Source: Gammaproteobacteria bacterium (GTDB taxonomy: Bacteria; Pseudomonadota; Gammaproteobacteria; Pseudomonadales; Pseudohongiellaceae). From it: 7,230 bases of DNA. Below the pieces are notes generated by a model. The model saw only the letters and a program-made list of their open reading frames with translations. It was not told the origin of the DNA and did no database searches. Shown in pieces: positions 5,218 to 7,230 of this stretch. Position numbers and translations under genes: made by a program. The number at the start of each line of letters is the position of its first letter. The stretch's first letter is position 1. Location: contig CANCGR010000120.1 of assembly GCA_947377625.1 (NCBI GenBank), positions 1 through 7,230 on the forward strand, written 5' to 3'.

Positions 5218-5484
5218 TCAAGCGCTACCAATCACCTCATACAAGTACTGCTGAAACCCCACAAACACTTGCCGGATCAGCTCCGGGCTGCCGAGGTCTG
5301 CAACAGCATCAGCCAGCGAATCGTTGTATTTGAGCCTTAACAGCGGCGTGATTTTCTCCGCATCCAGCTCTTCAACCCCTTGGCTTACATACTGCGCCAA
5401 CACAAAGTCGATGAAGGCTTCTTGTTTGGCATTGAAGCTGTTGTGAACTTGTGTTCGAACATGCGGGGTCCGGTTGTTACGGGA
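5218..5484 (-). pseudogene. hsdR: 3' remnant of a type I restriction endonuclease subunit (HsdR)
   Basis: The open stretch gives about 89 residues, of which roughly the last 80 (from RTQVHNSFNAKQEAFIDFVL to FVGFQQYLYEVIGSA) match the extreme C-terminus of HsdR. Conserved pieces are FVLAQYVSQGVEELD, LLRLKYNDSLADAVADLG and FQQYLYE. HsdR is normally about 800 to 1,100 residues; the helicase and nuclease domains are absent, and a TAA lies just upstream at 5485-5487. The remnant cannot act as a restriction motor. Internal starts such as GTG 5403 could give a 61-residue peptide but no sign of selection for that is seen. The match is by motif recognition, and the left break point is approximate (5457-5484). 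Confidence 0.8.
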
Positions 5485-5586
5485 TTAATAGCAGAGGCTA
5501 TTGAGACAGCGAATCTAGCGGCGGGTGGTGGGAAGGCAATGATGCTGGGGCATGGCAGTTGGGTCAGCGATGCTGACGCAATTGTA

Positions 5587-5796
5587 TTACTGCAAGCCTT
5601 GCGGCTTTTCCAGCTGGTCACAGCGCACGCAATTGAGCGTAGTGCCGAGCCTGACATCGCGTCCGCTTTGCGTCTGCGTCCACGGCCGGTTGAAGAATGG
5701 CGGTTTATGGCGCACATGCTGGCCGTGTCAGCAATCGAGTTCAGCGACCCAGTCGTTATGTTCGTCGAGGTGGAAGCCGGTGATTTTGCGTTCCAT
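5587..5796 (-). pseudogene. DUF3565 family gene with an in-frame TGA at codon 23
   Basis: From ATG 5796 the frame reads MERKITGFHLDEHNDWVAEL, DC, TGA, HGQHVRHKPPFFNRPW and ends with a TAA at 5587-5589, 69 codons in all. This matches the small DUF3565 family, whose members read DCGHGQHVRHNPPW at this place, so the TGA (5728-5730) replaces a conserved Gly. The C-terminal NCVRC (55-59) and Cys22 are plausible zinc ligands. Everything after the TGA remains family-like with no frameshift, so the lesion is a single codon: a recent nonsense mutation, a sequencing error, or recoding. TGA is used as a normal stop by several neighbours. It lies 61 bases downstream of yhcG. Its role in the cell is unknown. 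Confidence 0.8.
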
Positions 5797-5857
5797 AAGA
5801 TGCAGTTATCCATGTCCCGTCACGGGTGGGCAGTCAAAAGTTGCCCCGGTGGGACGA

Positions 5858-6886
5858 CTATTTGTCTGCGAGGGTATTCAACGCATAGAACTCATGCAAC
5901 TTGGCCTGCAGCAATTGCTTGTCGGGCAGCTTGGTTTGATATTCGGCGATCAGTGCTGGCGACAGCGAACGGTTGAGGGCGTACTCCACCACTTCGTCGT
6001 CTTTGCTGGCGCACAGCAATACGCCGAGTGCAGGGTTCTCGTGTGGTTTGCGGTGATCGCGGTCGAGGGCTTCGAGGTAGAAGTTGAGCTTACCGAGGTA
6101 TTCAGGTTCGAAGCGGCCGACTTTCAGCTCCAGTGCTACCAGGCAGTTGAGACCTCGGTGGAAGAACAAGAGGTCTAGTGCGAAGTCGCGGCTGCCTACT
6201 TGCAGCGGGTACTCAGTGGCGATGAAGCAGAAGTCGCGGCCGAGTTCACCGAGGAAGTCTTTCAGGCGCAGCAGTAATCCTTTGTGCAGATCAGCTTCTT
6301 CATGTGCTGGTGGCAAGCCTAGAAAATCAAGCAAGTAACTGTCACGGAACACGTCCAGTGCGCTTGGGTGAGTTTGTCTCAGCACTGCTGAGACCTGTGG
6401 CGAATGCAGTGTGTGATGTTCGAATAGTGCAGAGTTGAGCCTTCGTTCCAGCTCTCTGACCGACCAATGCTCCCTGGCCGTCATTGCCAGGTAGAACTCA
6501 CGTTCCTGCGGATACTTGCACTGGGCGAGAATGAGCCGATGATGCGACCAGGACAAAAGTCGCCACAGTGTGGCGACTTTTTCATCACTTTGATATGTCT
6601 CATAAAATTGCCTCATCCTGAAAAGATTGCTGCGAGTAAAGCCCCGAAGCCCTGACTGAGTGCGAGCCAGATAATCAGCCAACTGATTGACAACCGCAGC
6701 GCCCCACTCCGCCGTTGCCAATTTGTGACTGATATAGGCTCCCACCTGCCAGTAAAGCTCAATCAGTTGAGAGTTAACCGTTTGTACTGCCCGCTGGCGG
6801 GCCTGCTGAATCATCTGAGCTACTTCGCCAAACCGGTCATCGCCGGGTGTGGGTGGCAAAGCAGTTGGGGGTTTGCGGATTTCCAT
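5858..6886 (-). CDS. yhcG: YhcG/DUF1016 family PD-(D/E)XK nuclease
   Basis: This encodes 342 residues, within the usual range of the family. Residues about 18-160 are the DUF1016 N-terminal domain: VNSQLIELYWQVGAYIS (37-53), RGFTRSNLFRMRQFYETY (81-98), LLSWSHHRLIL (110-120) and WSVRELERRLNSALFE (141-156). Residues about 170-330 are the nuclease domain. Its catalytic core is visible as Asp238 in FALDLLFF and Glu253-x-Lys255 in ALELKVG, followed by EYLGKLNFYLEAL (262-274). Family members are predicted DNA nucleases, possibly acting on branched DNA, and are often found beside type I restriction genes; an hsdR remnant lies just downstream. The ATG at 6886 has an AGGA only one base away, so initiation may be weak. 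A long palindrome lies inside the gene (6555-6581). Intact and full length. Confidence 0.94.
   Translation of the reverse strand: MEIRKPPTALPPTPGDDRFGEVAQMIQQARQRAVQTVNSQLIELYWQVGAYISHKLATAEWGAAVVNQLADYLARTQSGLRGFTRSNLFRMRQFYETYQSDEKVATLWRLLSWSHHRLILAQCKYPQEREFYLAMTAREHWSVRELERRLNSALFEHHTLHSPQVSAVLRQTHPSALDVFRDSYLLDFLGLPPAHEEADLHKGLLLRLKDFLGELGRDFCFIATEYPLQVGSRDFALDLLFFHRGLNCLVALELKVGRFEPEYLGKLNFYLEALDRDHRKPHENPALGVLLCASKDDEVVEYALNRSLSPALIAEYQTKLPDKQLLQAKLHEFYALNTLADK
6555..6581. repeat. 27-base terminator-shaped palindrome inside yhcG
   Basis: The 13-base arms AAAAGTCGCCACA (6555-6567) and TGTGGCGACTTTT (6569-6581) are perfect inverted copies around G6568. The outer A/T runs give a GC-rich stem with a T run on both strands, the form of a bidirectional intrinsic terminator. 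It lies wholly within coding sequence for residues DEKVATLWRLLS, and the protein alignment has no extra residues there, so it arose in place rather than by insertion. Confidence 0.85.
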
Positions 6887-6989
6887 ATCCTAAGTCCATG
6901 TGCGTAAACACGCTGCACTCTAGTAGCAGTTCTGGATTCTCGCCAATAACTTGCTCGTGATACGGGACGGCAAGACGCCAGCCTTGGTG

Positions 6990-7230
6990 TTACAGCCAGC
7001 CCTTCTTTCTGAATGCCGCCAGATCAACACCAGGCGGCGCATACCAACCCGCTTCGCTATATCTGGCCCCCAACTTTTGCGCGACGCTCTTGTTGCCAAA
7101 CGGAATTTTCAGCGGCGTGTTGCCTGCTGCTGGCGCGGCACTTGGCTTCGCAGCGGGCGCCACTGTCGTAGGCGTTCGCGCTGTTTTGGCCTTGCGGGTG
7201 CGTGGCACTGCTGCCTTTGGCGCTCGCTCC
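6990..7230 (-). CDS. DUF5710-type small protein with basic Ala/Pro-rich N-terminus (5' end probably outside)
   Basis: The frame is open from the window edge to a TAA at 6990-6992. A GTG at 7208 would give 72 residues, but the six codons before it have no stop and continue the same Lys/Ala/Pro/Arg-rich composition, so the true start is probably beyond the window. The first part (PRTRKAKTARTPTTVAPAAK and on) resembles histone-H1-like tails that could contact nucleic acid. The C-terminal 40 residues match DUF5710: IPFGNKSVAQKLGARY, then GWYAPPGVDLAAFRKKGWL. DUF5710 is a short module of unknown function, also found fused to DNA primases or other DNA-processing proteins. It is upstream of yhcG with a 103-base gap, so co-transcription is possible but not shown. 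Confidence 0.72.
   Translation of the reverse strand, partial: ERAPKAAVPRTRKAKTARTPTTVAPAAKPSAAPAAGNTPLKIPFGNKSVAQKLGARYSEAGWYAPPGVDLAAFRKKGWL

Noticed and set aside
5038..5340. A 100-codon plus-strand frame in the toxin/hsdR gap
   Set aside because: No ribosome site or recognisable sequence, and it overlaps the hsdR remnant antisense.
5380..5976. A 198-codon plus-strand frame
   Set aside because: It lies antisense to the hsdR remnant, the DUF3565 gene and the end of yhcG, all of which have recognisable protein motifs on the other strand; no motif is seen in this one.
2918..7230. A mobile element with its own transposase or integrase
   Set aside because: No transposase or integrase motif, terminal inverted repeat pair or duplicated tRNA end is seen in the window, so no element boundaries are called.

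Overview
The window looks like a piece of a gammaproteobacterial chromosome: a SelO/YdiU pseudokinase, a glycosyltransferase of the rSAM/selenodomain-associated type, a DUF3565 gene and a YhcG nuclease, all with proteobacterial codon use and Shine-Dalgarno sites. No marker fixes the genus. It splits into a conserved left part (1-2917) and an accessory right part (2918-7230).

Left part. A 3'-truncated family 2 glycosyltransferase (minus strand, running off base 1) is divergent from a full-length selO (583-2169). A small gene for a probably exported 130-residue protein of unknown function follows (2281-2673). Then comes an intact tRNA-Arg(CCT) with encoded CCA (2780-2855), preceded by a -10 box with a GC-rich discriminator and followed by two strong hairpins, the second a UUCG-capped terminator.

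Right part. Every gene lies on the minus strand. In transcription order they are: a DUF5710-type protein (6990-7230, 5' end outside), a YhcG/DUF1016 PD-(D/E)XK nuclease (5858-6886), a DUF3565 gene interrupted by one in-frame TGA (5587-5796), the last ~80 codons of an HsdR type I restriction subunit (5218-5484), a regulatory-looking gap with two inverted-repeat systems (about 4992-5157), and a compact five-gene cluster. That cluster holds a RelE/HI1419-like toxin (4688-4975), its HTH antitoxin (4389-4682), an unrecognised 131-codon ORF (3997-4392), an excisionase-type HTH antitoxin (3532-3984) and a PIN-domain toxin (2959-3525). Start and stop codons in the cluster overlap or are 5 to 12 bases apart, so translational coupling is likely.

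Interpretation. The right part reads as an eroded defence/stability island next to a tRNA gene: a decayed type I restriction locus, a YhcG nuclease often found with such loci, and two stacked toxin-antitoxin modules. No integrase or island boundary is visible, so integration at the tRNA is inference. The least explained items are the in-frame TGA in DUF3565, the ORF wedged between the two toxin-antitoxin pairs, the same-frame antitoxin/toxin pair separated only by a TGA, and a 27-base terminator-shaped palindrome inside the yhcG coding sequence.
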